In this document: piece after piece, positions 43,673 to 51,881 of the stretch
Numbering within the stretch: position 1 is the first letter of the stretch
Layout: each line of letters opens with the position of its first letter
Origin: Planctomycetota bacterium
Lineage (GTDB): Bacteria; Planctomycetota; UBA1135; UBA2386
Direction: 5' to 3'
DNA length: 64,000 bases
Assembly (NCBI GenBank): GCA_016716265.1
Contig: JADJWQ010000006.1
Location: 992,001 to 1,056,000, forward strand
Notes under the pieces: model-generated
Database searches by the model: none
Told to the model about the DNA's origin: nothing
Seen by the model: the letters and a program-made list of their open reading frames with translations, nothing else
Made by a program: the position numbers and the translations under genes

Positions 43673-43817
43673 GGCAGTACCTCCGAGACACACGGGGCAC
43701 CGCGGGCGATCCGCGGCGCGTCCGATCCCTCTGGCGCCAGCGCCCGCGGAAGCGGTCGCTGGCGCCGCCGGATTCCGACGCTCGCGACCGGCGCGGGCCC
43801 GGTCATGCGGGCGGCGC

Positions 43818-43823
43818 TATCCT
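43818..43823 (+). promoter_or_regulatory. Possible -10 box of the DNA glycosylase-kinase operon
   Basis: TATCCT ends 8 bases before the GTG at 43832, the spacing expected for a leaderless transcript. This is part of the reason for choosing the GTG over the ATG at 43805. Confidence 0.4.
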
Positions 43824-43831
43824 CCCGGGCC

Positions 43832-44422
43832 GTGACCACGGCCCACGAACGACCCGACGACCCGCTGCTGGAGGGCCTCGCCCCCGTCGTCGGTCGGCGC
43901 CCACGCGTGCTCGTGCTCGGCTCGATGCCGAGCGAGGCCTCGCTGCGCCAGGCGCAGTACTACGGCCACCCGCGCAACGCGTTCTGGGCGATCCAGGGCG
44001 CGCTGTTCGGCTTCGATCCCGGGCTGCCGTACGCGGAGCGCCTCGCCGCGCTGCGCGCGGCGGGAGTCGCGCTGTGGGACGTGATCGGCCGCTGCCGGCG
44101 CCGCGGCAGCCTCGACAGCGCGATCCGCGACGTCGAGCCGAACGACATCGCCGGGCTGCTCGCGGCGCACCCGACGATCCGCGCGGTGTGCCTCAACGGC
44201 GGCAAGGCGGCCGAGCTGTTCGCGCGCCACGTGCTGCGCGCGACGCCCGAGCTGTTCGTCCACCGCACGATCCACCGCCTGCCGTCGACGAGCCCGGCGC
44301 ACGCGGCGCGCGACTTCGACGCGAAGCTCGCCGCGTGGGGCGCGGTCGCCGCGGCCAGCTCCGGCGATTCACCCTTGGAATCCGCACCCGCCCGACGCTC
44401 CCGACCGAGGCCCGCCCGATGA
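43832..44422 (+). CDS. Hypoxanthine/uracil-type DNA glycosylase (UDG family 6-like)
   Basis: 196 residues from a GTG start (an in-frame ATG at 43805 would add nine residues). Seen: RVLVLGSMPSEASLRQAQYY followed by GHPRNAFWAIQGALFGFD, the glycosylase A-motif of the hypoxanthine-DNA glycosylase family, then GVALWDVIGRCRRRGSLDSA, IRAVCLNGGKAAELFARH and the conserved LPSTSPAHA near the end. The enzyme would remove deaminated bases (hypoxanthine, possibly uracil) from DNA. Its stop codon overlaps the kinase ATG (ATGA), an unexpected partner. Confidence 0.87.
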   Translation: MTTAHERPDDPLLEGLAPVVGRRPRVLVLGSMPSEASLRQAQYYGHPRNAFWAIQGALFGFDPGLPYAERLAALRAAGVALWDVIGRCRRRGSLDSAIRDVEPNDIAGLLAAHPTIRAVCLNGGKAAELFARHVLRATPELFVHRTIHRLPSTSPAHAARDFDAKLAAWGAVAAASSGDSPLESAPARRSRPRPAR

Positions 44423-44438
44423 CCGAGGCCCGCCCGAT
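44403..44438 (+). repeat. Tandem 18-base duplication across a stop/start overlap
   Basis: Two exact copies of GACCGAGGCCCGCCCGAT lie head to tail (44403-44420 and 44421-44438). The duplication repeats the start codon, so the kinase has two in-frame Met starts (MTEARPMTE) six codons apart, and it keeps the reading frame. Confidence 0.85.
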
Positions 44439-47028
44439 GACCGAGGACGACGACGACCGGCTGACCGCGCTCGTGCAGCGCGCACTCGAGCTGCAGGATC
44501 GCGGCGCGGCGGTCGACCTGCACGCGCTGTGCGCCGACGCACCCGAGCTGATCGACGCCGTCGCCGAGGTGCTCGGCCTCGACGCCGGGTTCGCCGCGCT
44601 GACCGCGCAGCGCACGCCCGCCGACCCACGCGTGGGCCGTCTGCTCGGTGCGCGCTACCGCATCCTCGCGCCGGTCGGCCGTGGCGCGATGGGCGTCGTC
44701 TACCGCGCGCGCGACGAGCAGCTCGGTCGGGACGTCGCGGTGAAGACGTTCGATGCGGCGAGCGGTGCCGCGACGGACCCCGAGCGCATCGAGCGCTTCC
44801 GCCGCGAGGCGCGGACGCTCGCCGCACTCCGGCACCCGCACATCGTCGTCGTGCACGACCAAGGCACCGACGACACCGGTGGCGAGGATGCGCTGTTCGT
44901 CGTCATGGAGCTGCTCGACGGCGCGGCGCTGTCGACGCTCCTCGAGCTGCGCAGCGCCGCCGGCGAGCTCGGCCGCGACGAAGCCGCACTGCTGGACGCG
45001 ATCGCGACGACGCTCGACACGCCGCGCGATGCATTGCCCGAACGCACCTGGCTGCGGCTCTTGTGCCACTGGCTCGGCGACGTCGCGAGCGGCCTGCAGG
45101 CCGCGCACGACGCCGGCGTCACGCACCGCGACGTCAAGCCGTCGAACGTGCTGATCCGCCGTGATGGCCGCGCCGTGCTGCTCGACTTCGGCATCGCGGT
45201 GCGCGACTCGGATCCCGCGCTGACGCAGGCCGCGACCCCGCTCGGGACGCCGTGGTACATGGCGCCCGAACAGGCGCGCGGTGCGGCCCGCGCGGAAGCC
45301 GGGGTCGACGTCTACGCGCTCGCCGCGACCCTCTACCACCTCGCGACGGGGCGGGCGCCGTACGCCGGCGACGGCCGGCACGTGGTCGCGCAGCTGCTCG
45401 AGTCCGACCCGCCGCCACCGCACGCCGTCGCCGCAGGGCTGCCGCGCGACCTGTGCGCGGTGATCGAGAAGGGCATGGAGCGCGACCCGAAGCGCCGCTA
45501 CCCGAGCACCGCGGCCTTCGGCGCCGATCTGCGCGCCTTCCTCGAGCACCGCCCGACGGCGGCGCGGCCGCTGACGCGGCTCGGTCGCGCGGCGCGCCGC
45601 GTGCGCCGCCACCCGACGCGCTACGCGCTGTTGGCGACGACCGCGCTGGTCGTGCTGCTGCTCGCAATCGGCGTCCCGCTGTGGCGCGCGCGCGCCCGCG
45701 CGGCCGCGGCGATCGAGCGGAGCGACCTGCTGCGCCAGCTTCCGGCGCTGCTCGCGATCGAAGGCATGCCCGAGCAGCGGCTGCTCGAGGATCTCGCCGA
45801 GCGCGGCGAGACGCTGGCGGTGCTCGACCGGCTCCTCGAGCTCGGTCCGGACGACCACGCGACCCGGCTGTGGCGCGCCGCATTGCGCCTCGACCAGGGC
45901 GACGCCGAGGGTGCGCGCGCCGACCTCGACGCGCTCGTCGCGACCGCCGGCGACAGCCCCTACCTGCGCGCCGTCGCCGCGCGCTACCGAGCATCGCAGA
46001 CGGCTCTGCGCGGGACGCTCGCGGTCGATCTCGCCGGCCTGCCGCCGCCGCAGTCCGCGTTCGACCATTTCGTGGCCGGCTTCCACGAGCTCCGCAACCG
46101 CCACGTCGCCGGCTTCGCCGCGCGCGCCGAGGAGCACCTGCGGGCGGCGGCGGCGCAGGGCTACCTGCCGGCGAAGGACCTGCACCTGATCGCGCTGCTG
46201 GCGCGCGGCGAGGACGAGAACCGCCTCGAGCCGTTCCGGGAGGCCTTCGAGCTCGCCGCCGAGCTGAAGGGGATCTACGGCGGACACACCGCGCGCACCG
46301 CGTTCGCCCGCGGCACGGCGCTGCTCGCGATGCGACGGTACCAGGAGGCGCTCGAGCCGCTCGAGCTCGCCGACGCGCTGCGGCCGGATCGCCACGGTCC
46401 GCTGCAGAACCTCGGCATCGTCTGGCGGCGGCTCGGCGAGCCCGAGAAGGCGCTGACGTTCCTGCAGCGCGCCGCCGCGCTGCGACCGACGTTCCTCAAC
46501 ACGCAGGTCTCGATCGGCCAGGTGCTGATGGACCTCGGTCGCTACGACGAGGCGCTCGCCGTCGCCGCCGCGTTGCCGGACGACGGCCGCGGCAATCTCG
46601 CCTGGCGACAGCCGGAGCTGGTCGCGAGCATCGAGCTCCAACGCGCGGTCGACGCTCCGCCCGGCAGCGAGGAGCGCATCGGGCACGCGACCCGCGCCCG
46701 CGAGCAGCTCGAGGCGGCTCAGGCCGCGGTTCCCGACGAACGGCTGCGGCGCAGCTTCGCATTGCGCGCAGGCATGGCACGGAGCCTCGCCGAGTCCGGT
46801 GACTTCCTCGCGAGCCAGCTCCGGCAGCTGCGCGGCGATCCCGACAATCCATACCAGATCGCCAATGTCGAGCTGCTGCTCGGCGAGACCCCACTGAGCG
46901 AGGACGCCCGCCTCCACCTGCGCCGCTGGCTGCTGCGCCTCGCGACTCAGCTTGCGCCCGGCGACACCGGACTGCGCCAGCGCCTGGGCGAACGCGACCG
47001 CGAGCTGACGGGGCAACGCCCGCGGTGA
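44419..47028 (+). CDS. Membrane Ser/Thr protein kinase with TPR C-terminal region
   Basis: 869 residues. Glycine loop GRGAMGVVYRARD (about 88-100), VAVK Lys at about 109, HRDVKPSNVLI with Asp at about 238, DFG at about 256, then MAPEQARG: a complete active kinase. One transmembrane helix at about 400-418 (LLATTALVVLLLAIGVPL). Residues 430-860 are TPR-like repeats (LELADALRPDRHGPLQNLGI, RYDEALAVAAALPDDG). Start overlaps the glycosylase stop (ATGA). It is a paralogue of the kinase at 38272, with shared PALLxIEG and HGPLQNL segments, but it lacks an adjacent sigma factor. Confidence 0.93.
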   Translation: MTEARPMTEDDDDRLTALVQRALELQDRGAAVDLHALCADAPELIDAVAEVLGLDAGFAALTAQRTPADPRVGRLLGARYRILAPVGRGAMGVVYRARDEQLGRDVAVKTFDAASGAATDPERIERFRREARTLAALRHPHIVVVHDQGTDDTGGEDALFVVMELLDGAALSTLLELRSAAGELGRDEAALLDAIATTLDTPRDALPERTWLRLLCHWLGDVASGLQAAHDAGVTHRDVKPSNVLIRRDGRAVLLDFGIAVRDSDPALTQAATPLGTPWYMAPEQARGAARAEAGVDVYALAATLYHLATGRAPYAGDGRHVVAQLLESDPPPPHAVAAGLPRDLCAVIEKGMERDPKRRYPSTAAFGADLRAFLEHRPTAARPLTRLGRAARRVRRHPTRYALLATTALVVLLLAIGVPLWRARARAAAAIERSDLLRQLPALLAIEGMPEQRLLEDLAERGETLAVLDRLLELGPDDHATRLWRAALRLDQGDAEGARADLDALVATAGDSPYLRAVAARYRASQTALRGTLAVDLAGLPPPQSAFDHFVAGFHELRNRHVAGFAARAEEHLRAAAAQGYLPAKDLHLIALLARGEDENRLEPFREAFELAAELKGIYGGHTARTAFARGTALLAMRRYQEALEPLELADALRPDRHGPLQNLGIVWRRLGEPEKALTFLQRAAALRPTFLNTQVSIGQVLMDLGRYDEALAVAAALPDDGRGNLAWRQPELVASIELQRAVDAPPGSEERIGHATRAREQLEAAQAAVPDERLRRSFALRAGMARSLAESGDFLASQLRQLRGDPDNPYQIANVELLLGETPLSEDARLHLRRWLLRLATQLAPGDTGLRQRLGERDRELTGQRPR

Positions 47029-47069
47029 CGATCCCGCGGACCGCCCGAGCACACCGTCCGCCGGACCGC

Positions 47070-47075
47070 TACACT
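47070..47075 (+). promoter_or_regulatory. Possible -10 box of the toxin-antitoxin pair
   Basis: TACACT ends 6 bases before the GTG at 47082, consistent with leaderless transcription of the antitoxin gene. Confidence 0.4.
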
Positions 47076-47081
47076 GCCGGC

Positions 47082-47501
47082 GTGCGACCGGCCTCCGTCG
47101 ATCCGACAGCGCTCGCGGACACGATCCGCCGGAGCCTCCCCGGCGCGCTCGGGGTGTGGCTGTTCGGATCGCGCGCGCGGGGCGACGAGCGGCCCGACAG
47201 CGATGTCGACCTCGCGGTCTTGGGTCGCGAACGATTCGATCCGGTCGCCGTGTTCGAGCTCGGACTCCGACTCGGCGTCGTTGCGGGCCGGGACGTCGAT
47301 CTGCTCGATCTGCGCCGCACCGCGGTCGTGCTGCGCAAGGAGATCGTGCTGGGAGGACGCCGGTTGTGGTGTGCGGATCCGACCGCCTGCGATCGCTTCG
47401 AGCAGGCCGCGATCGAGGTGTATTACGCGTGGCTCGAGGAACAGCGAGTGGCTCGCGCACTCCAGTCGCCCGCGCCTGCCGAGGGAGGCGAGCCGCGATG
47501 A
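47082..47501 (+). CDS. mntA: MntA-type antitoxin, minimal nucleotidyltransferase
   Basis: 139 residues from GTG at 47082. The polymerase-beta-type motif GS-x10-D-x-D is exact: G29-S30 (LFGSRARGDERPDSDVDLAV) to Asp41 and Asp43. MntA antitoxins neutralise HepT toxins by transferring AMP groups to the toxin Tyr. Its stop overlaps the HepT start (ATGA), the usual arrangement. A longer in-frame reading from 47025 exists, but the GTG fits the -10 box and the typical N-terminus. Confidence 0.88.
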   Translation: MRPASVDPTALADTIRRSLPGALGVWLFGSRARGDERPDSDVDLAVLGRERFDPVAVFELGLRLGVVAGRDVDLLDLRRTAVVLRKEIVLGGRRLWCADPTACDRFEQAAIEVYYAWLEEQRVARALQSPAPAEGGEPR

Positions 47502-47923
47502 TCGACATCGCACGGGGGAAGATCCGAGACCTCCGCGACCACGTGCGTCGGCTTCGCGAGGTCGACCCCGGCACGCTCGAAGCGCTGCGCGCCGACCTGC
47601 TCCGCCAGGAATCGATCCTGCTGAATCTCCAACGCGCGTGCCAGGCGGCGATCGACCTCGCGCTGGCGCTCGTCGCCAGCCGCGGCATCGGACCCGCTGC
47701 CGACAGCCGGGATGCCTTCCGCCGGCTGGCGGACGCGGCGGTGCTGACCGCCCCGCTCGCCGAACGGCTGCAGGCGATGGTCGGCTTCCGGAATCTGGCT
47801 GCTCACCGCTACAGCGAGCTCGACCTGCGCATCGTCCGCGCCGTACTCGACGGCCGGCTCGACGATCTGCTCGATTGGGCCACGGCGGCGGAGGTCGCGA
47901 TCGGCGACCGTCCGGCGGGCTGA
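47498..47923 (+). CDS. hepT: HepT-type HEPN ribonuclease toxin
   Basis: 141 residues, all helical. The HEPN active site with the AMPylation Tyr, R-x4-H-x-Y, is exact: R98-N-L-A-A-H103-R-Y105 (within GFRNLAAHRYSELD). HepT toxins cut RNA, and the partner MntA blocks them by modifying the Tyr. It is co-transcribed and translationally coupled with the upstream antitoxin. The preserved motif suggests an active pair; the cellular role (phage defence or stress) cannot be read from the sequence. Confidence 0.9.
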   Translation: MIDIARGKIRDLRDHVRRLREVDPGTLEALRADLLRQESILLNLQRACQAAIDLALALVASRGIGPAADSRDAFRRLADAAVLTAPLAERLQAMVGFRNLAAHRYSELDLRIVRAVLDGRLDDLLDWATAAEVAIGDRPAG

Positions 47924-48053
47924 GTCCTTCGGGCGGGTGGCGGTCCGGCTCGGTGCGATACACGCCCCGAGGCCCGAGCCCCCTCTCAACCCGCCCGGTC
48001 GCGGTTACCCTCTGGCCCCGACCGCCGCCCTGCCCCCGCCGAGGACAGCCCCG

Positions 48054-49475
48054 ATGCGAACCATCCCCGTCCTGCTCGCAGCCAGCCTGCTCGCCACGCC
48101 CGGCACCGCCCAGTGCCCGCCGTCCGACGGCATGTTCGCCGGCACCTGGGCGGCGTTCTCGACCGTCGAGGACTCGCCGCACGGCCTCGCCGGCGAGACG
48201 CTGTTCGACAAGCCGGCGGGCTTCCTGCGCACACCGCCATCGCGCTGGGCGCCGATGCCGGGCGCGCCGGACTTCCGGTTCGATGTGCTGTTCAGGCAGT
48301 GCGGGCTGGGCGCACCGTTCCCGGACGTCGATGCGACGTCGATCGGTGAAGACTGGATCCTCGCCGACGCGAACGGGCGCATCGACGTACCGGCGAACCG
48401 CTGGGCGGCGATCACGTTCTCGGTGTCCGCGTCGAGCCGGGGCCAACCGAATTCGTTGATCCGCGCCGAGACAGCGAGTCCGGACGGCGTCGGCGGCGAC
48501 CTGTTCAGCCTCGTGCTGCCCGGCAGCGCGCTGCCACCCGCGCACGTCGACAATCCCCGGCTCGCATTACAGCGCAGCCAGACCGGATTGTCGGAGGGCG
48601 ACATCGATGCGCTCGACCATTTCATGCGGCTGAACCGGATGTCGACCGGCATCGCGAACGGGTTGTTCGCGACGCCACAGTGGTTCTTCTCGATCTCGTC
48701 GGCGACGCTCGCCCGCGTACCCGCAACGTGGTTCGGCGGTACGCCGCCGAGCGGCGCGACGATCTTCGTCGTGACGCTGAGCCGGGTGACCGGCACCTGG
48801 ACCTGTCCACGCGTCTACCTGAGCTTCCGCGACCTCGGACTGGCCCAGACCGAGGACGTCGATGCGATCGCGATCGACCTGCGCAACCAGCGCATGCTGT
48901 TCTCGACCAAGACCCGCACGCGCAACGAGATCCTCTACGTCGATCTCGGGGCCGACATCGGCAATCCGGTGCCGTACGCGGACCAGGGCGGCCAGACGGT
49001 CACCGACAAGGCGGGCCTCATCGAGGACGACGACGTCGACGCGATCTGCGCGATCGATCCGTCGCTGCGGTCGCGACCCGGCGAGCCGCTCAATCCGATG
49101 TTCCACTCCGTCGGCGCGCCGTTCCCGCTCGCGTTCGGCCTGCCGCGGGCCGGCGACGGCACCGCGTTCCGGGTGCCGTCCGCGAACGGCGTCGACGCGT
49201 TCGAGACCTACGTCGCCGGCTGGCCGCCCGCGGGCGCCGGCGACGGCTTCGCGATCCTGCTCGCGTCGCCGGGCGCGAGCACGAGCCCACTGATCGACGT
49301 CGGCGTGGTCGCGCGCGATCCGCGCGACCCGTTCTGCGGCAATCCGGTCGGACTGACGGTACCGATCCCGGCGACGCTCGCGCTGCAAGGGACACCGATC
49401 ATGTTCCGCTGGTTCCTCGTCGACGATCGCTTCGCGACGCTCGCCGAAGCCACCCCGACCCTCGTCCGGTTGTGA
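48054..49475 (+). CDS. Secreted protein, paralogue of the 36775-38250 product
   Basis: 473 residues. ATG at 48054 with GAGGA upstream; signal peptide MRTIPVLLAASLLATPGTAQ. Shared family segments: VGGDLFSLVLPGSALPPAHV, EGDIDALDHFMRLNRMS, WFFSISSATLARVPATWFGG and SGATIFVVTLSRVTGTWTCP, then DLGLAQTEDVDAIAIDLRNQ. C-terminal beta-sandwich GLTVPIPATLALQGTPIMFR. It ends 10 bases before an ECF sigma gene, as its paralogue sits next to a sigma-kinase pair. A TACCCT box at 48006-48011 may be its promoter. Function unknown. Confidence 0.82.
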   Translation: MRTIPVLLAASLLATPGTAQCPPSDGMFAGTWAAFSTVEDSPHGLAGETLFDKPAGFLRTPPSRWAPMPGAPDFRFDVLFRQCGLGAPFPDVDATSIGEDWILADANGRIDVPANRWAAITFSVSASSRGQPNSLIRAETASPDGVGGDLFSLVLPGSALPPAHVDNPRLALQRSQTGLSEGDIDALDHFMRLNRMSTGIANGLFATPQWFFSISSATLARVPATWFGGTPPSGATIFVVTLSRVTGTWTCPRVYLSFRDLGLAQTEDVDAIAIDLRNQRMLFSTKTRTRNEILYVDLGADIGNPVPYADQGGQTVTDKAGLIEDDDVDAICAIDPSLRSRPGEPLNPMFHSVGAPFPLAFGLPRAGDGTAFRVPSANGVDAFETYVAGWPPAGAGDGFAILLASPGASTSPLIDVGVVARDPRDPFCGNPVGLTVPIPATLALQGTPIMFRWFLVDDRFATLAEATPTLVRL

Positions 49476-49485
49476 GGACGACAGC

Positions 49486-50151
49486 GTGGGTGACGACGAT
49501 CGGGTGACGGATGCCGGCGACTGGCGCGCGCTCGTCGCGGGCGCGGCCGCCGGCGACGGGGGGGCGCGCGACGCGCTGGTCGGCCGCTACGCCGACCGGG
49601 TCCGGCAGCGCGTCCATCACGAGCTCGAGCAGGACTTCCGGCGCTCGCACCGGTGGATCCTGCCGCTGTTCAGCACGCGCGACGTCGTGCAGGACGTGTT
49701 CGTCGCGCTGATCGGCTCGCTCGGCAGCAGCGACGTGCAGGACTTTCCGAGCGAGGAGGCGTTCGTCGCCTACCTGTCGACGGTGTGCCGCAACCGGCTG
49801 CTCGACGCGGTGCGCCACCACGAGGCGCAGCGCCGCGACGCGCGGCGCGCGGTCGCCGATCCCGACGGCGAGGCCGCCGCGCAGCAGCCCGACGCTGGCG
49901 CGTCACCGGTGCTCGCCGCGCAGCTCGCCGAACAGGCCGCGATCGTCGCCGACGCGCTGAGCACGCTGCAGGAGCGGCAGCGCGAGCTGGTGCGCATGCG
50001 GATCGACGGCGCGACGTTCCAGGAGCTGGCCGACCACCTCGGCTACGCGTCCGAGGAGAGCGCGCGGCAGAGCTTCCACGCCGCCAAGGCCCGCCTGCTC
50101 GTCAAGCTCCGCGCCCGCGGGCTCAAGCCGCCCGGCGAGACGTTGGGGTGA
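49486..50151 (+). CDS. ECF RNA polymerase sigma factor
   Basis: 221 residues, GTG start with GAGGA upstream. Region 2: HHELEQDFRRSHRWILPLFS then TRDVVQDVFVALIGSLGSSD and AYLSTVCRNRLLDAVRHHE. Region 4: LQERQRELVRMRIDGATFQE then LADHLGYASEESARQSFHAA and KARLLVKLRARGL. It carries the same FST-x-DVVQD element as the kinase-linked factor at 40979, so both belong to one lineage. It is probably co-transcribed with the secreted protein upstream; no anti-sigma gene is adjacent. Confidence 0.9.
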   Translation: MGDDDRVTDAGDWRALVAGAAAGDGGARDALVGRYADRVRQRVHHELEQDFRRSHRWILPLFSTRDVVQDVFVALIGSLGSSDVQDFPSEEAFVAYLSTVCRNRLLDAVRHHEAQRRDARRAVADPDGEAAAQQPDAGASPVLAAQLAEQAAIVADALSTLQERQRELVRMRIDGATFQELADHLGYASEESARQSFHAAKARLLVKLRARGLKPPGETLG

Positions 50152-50237
50152 GCCGTGCCGCCGGTGCGCACCGGGCGCGGGCTGGATCCGCTCGCGCGCG
50201 GCGGGTGTGATCTCGAACTTCGCGCCCGACGGACGGC

Positions 50238-51806
50238 ATGAACCTCGCGCACATCGCCCGCCTGCTCGCCCTGTTCTCGCTGTCGTTCTCCGCGTGGGGT
50301 CTCGTGCCGCTCGGGATGGCGCTGCTGGAGGATCGCGGCGCGTTCGACGGGGTGCGCGGCAGCCTGGCGATCCTCGTGCCGGGGACCCTGCTGGCGGCGC
50401 TCATGTGGATCCCGGGTCGGCGTGCGAAGGGCGAGCTGTTCCGCCGCGACGCGCTCGTCGTGGTCGCCGTGTCGTGGCTGCTCGCCGGAGCGCTCGGTGC
50501 CCTGCCGCTGTGGGCGTCCGGCGCGATCCACACCTACGACGACGCGTTCTTCGAGTGCGTCAGCGGCCTGACGACCACCGGCGCGACGGTGCTCGGCACC
50601 GACAATCCGACGATCGAGGAGCTGCCGCCGTCGATCCTGATGTGGCGGAGCCTGCTGCAGTGGCTCGGCGGCGCCGGCGTGGTGCTGATGTTCACGGTGC
50701 TGTTCAGCGCCTTCGGTGTCAGCAGCAAGAGCCTGCTCGACTCCGAGGCGGTCGGCGTCGCCCGCGAGGACGAGAAGCCGCGCATGCACGAGCAGGCCCG
50801 CCACCTGATCCGCCTGTACGCGGCGCTCACCGCGTCGTGCGCGGTGGGCTACTGGCTGGCCGGGATGAACGGTTTCGACGCGCTGTGTCATTCGCAGACG
50901 ACGATGGCGACCGGTGGGTTCTCGACCCGGAACCAATCGGTCGGTGCGTTCCAGAATCTGGGCGTCGAGCTCGTCGCGGTGCTGTTCATGTTCCTGGCCG
51001 GCACGAACTTCCCGCTGATGGTCAGCGTGGTGCGCGGACACTTCGACCCGCGTCGCTTCTGGGCCAATGCCGAGTTCCGTGCCTATGCGACGCTGACGCT
51101 CGCGTTCGTGCTGATCGTCACGTTGATCCTGTGGGTCTGGAACGTGGCGATGCCGGATCCGGTGTTGAGGCACACGCGTGACTACGGCCATCCCGGGCAG
51201 TGCCTGCGCGACGCCTTGTTCCAGGTCGTGTCGATCCAGACGTCGACCGGCTACGGGACGTGCGACTTCCAGAACTGGCCGAAGCCGGCGCTCTACATCC
51301 TCGTGCTCGGCATGTTGTTCGGGGGCTGCACCAGCTCGACCGCCGGCGGCCTGAAGATCTACCGGGTACTCACCTGCACGCGGCTGATCGCCCACTCGCT
51401 GCGGACCTTCATCCGGCCACGCGAGATCCATCGCCTGCGCGTCGGCAGGGACGTGATCTCCGACGCACAGCTTTCGGCGATCCTGACGATGCTGCTGCTG
51501 TGGATCCTGTTCGTGGCGCTCGGCACGCTCGTGCTCGACCTCGACCCACGGCTCGACCCGGTCTCCGCGTTCACCGCCAGCGCCAGCATGCTCGGCTGCA
51601 CGGGCCCCGCCATCACGCAGGTCCTGCACCACCTCGACGGCTCGTTCGAGATCGCCAACCCCGGCGGCATCGATCTGGGGCCCTACGGGGGCTATGGGAT
51701 GCTGCACGGCTACGCGAAAATCGCACTGTCGTTCCTGATGATCCTCGGGCGCCTCGAGATCCTCGCGCCGCTCGTCGTGTTCTTCCCGTCGTTCTGGCGC
51801 AAGTGA
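50238..51806 (+). CDS. trkH: TrkH-family potassium uptake channel subunit
   Basis: 522 residues, about ten transmembrane helices. The four pore loops are visible: SGLTTTGATVLG (about 109-120), QTTMATGGFSTRN, VSIQTSTGYGTCD and ASMLGCTGPAIT, each with the central Gly of the K+ filter. GGCTSSTAGGLKIYR is also typical of TrkH. Together with a cytoplasmic TrkA gating protein it imports potassium; no trkA is in the window. An 8-base hairpin overlaps its stop. Confidence 0.93.
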   Translation: MNLAHIARLLALFSLSFSAWGLVPLGMALLEDRGAFDGVRGSLAILVPGTLLAALMWIPGRRAKGELFRRDALVVVAVSWLLAGALGALPLWASGAIHTYDDAFFECVSGLTTTGATVLGTDNPTIEELPPSILMWRSLLQWLGGAGVVLMFTVLFSAFGVSSKSLLDSEAVGVAREDEKPRMHEQARHLIRLYAALTASCAVGYWLAGMNGFDALCHSQTTMATGGFSTRNQSVGAFQNLGVELVAVLFMFLAGTNFPLMVSVVRGHFDPRRFWANAEFRAYATLTLAFVLIVTLILWVWNVAMPDPVLRHTRDYGHPGQCLRDALFQVVSIQTSTGYGTCDFQNWPKPALYILVLGMLFGGCTSSTAGGLKIYRVLTCTRLIAHSLRTFIRPREIHRLRVGRDVISDAQLSAILTMLLLWILFVALGTLVLDLDPRLDPVSAFTASASMLGCTGPAITQVLHHLDGSFEIANPGGIDLGPYGGYGMLHGYAKIALSFLMILGRLEILAPLVVFFPSFWRK

Positions 51807-51823
51807 GCGCAGCCCGCGCTCAC
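51803..51823 (+). terminator. Candidate terminator of trkH
   Basis: A perfect 8-base stem GTGAGCGC/GCGCTCAC with a 5-base loop; the stop codon lies in the left arm. No T-tract follows. Confidence 0.5.
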
Positions 51824-51881
51824 CGTCCCGGAACACCCCACCGCGCCCCGCGCGCCCGGCCCTCACGCCGGCCCTCCCCCG

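Noticed and set aside
43960..47688. Minus-strand open frame of over 1,200 codons opposite the glycosylase, kinase and toxin genes
   Set aside because: It is Arg/Ala-rich shadow sequence spanning several clear plus-strand genes.
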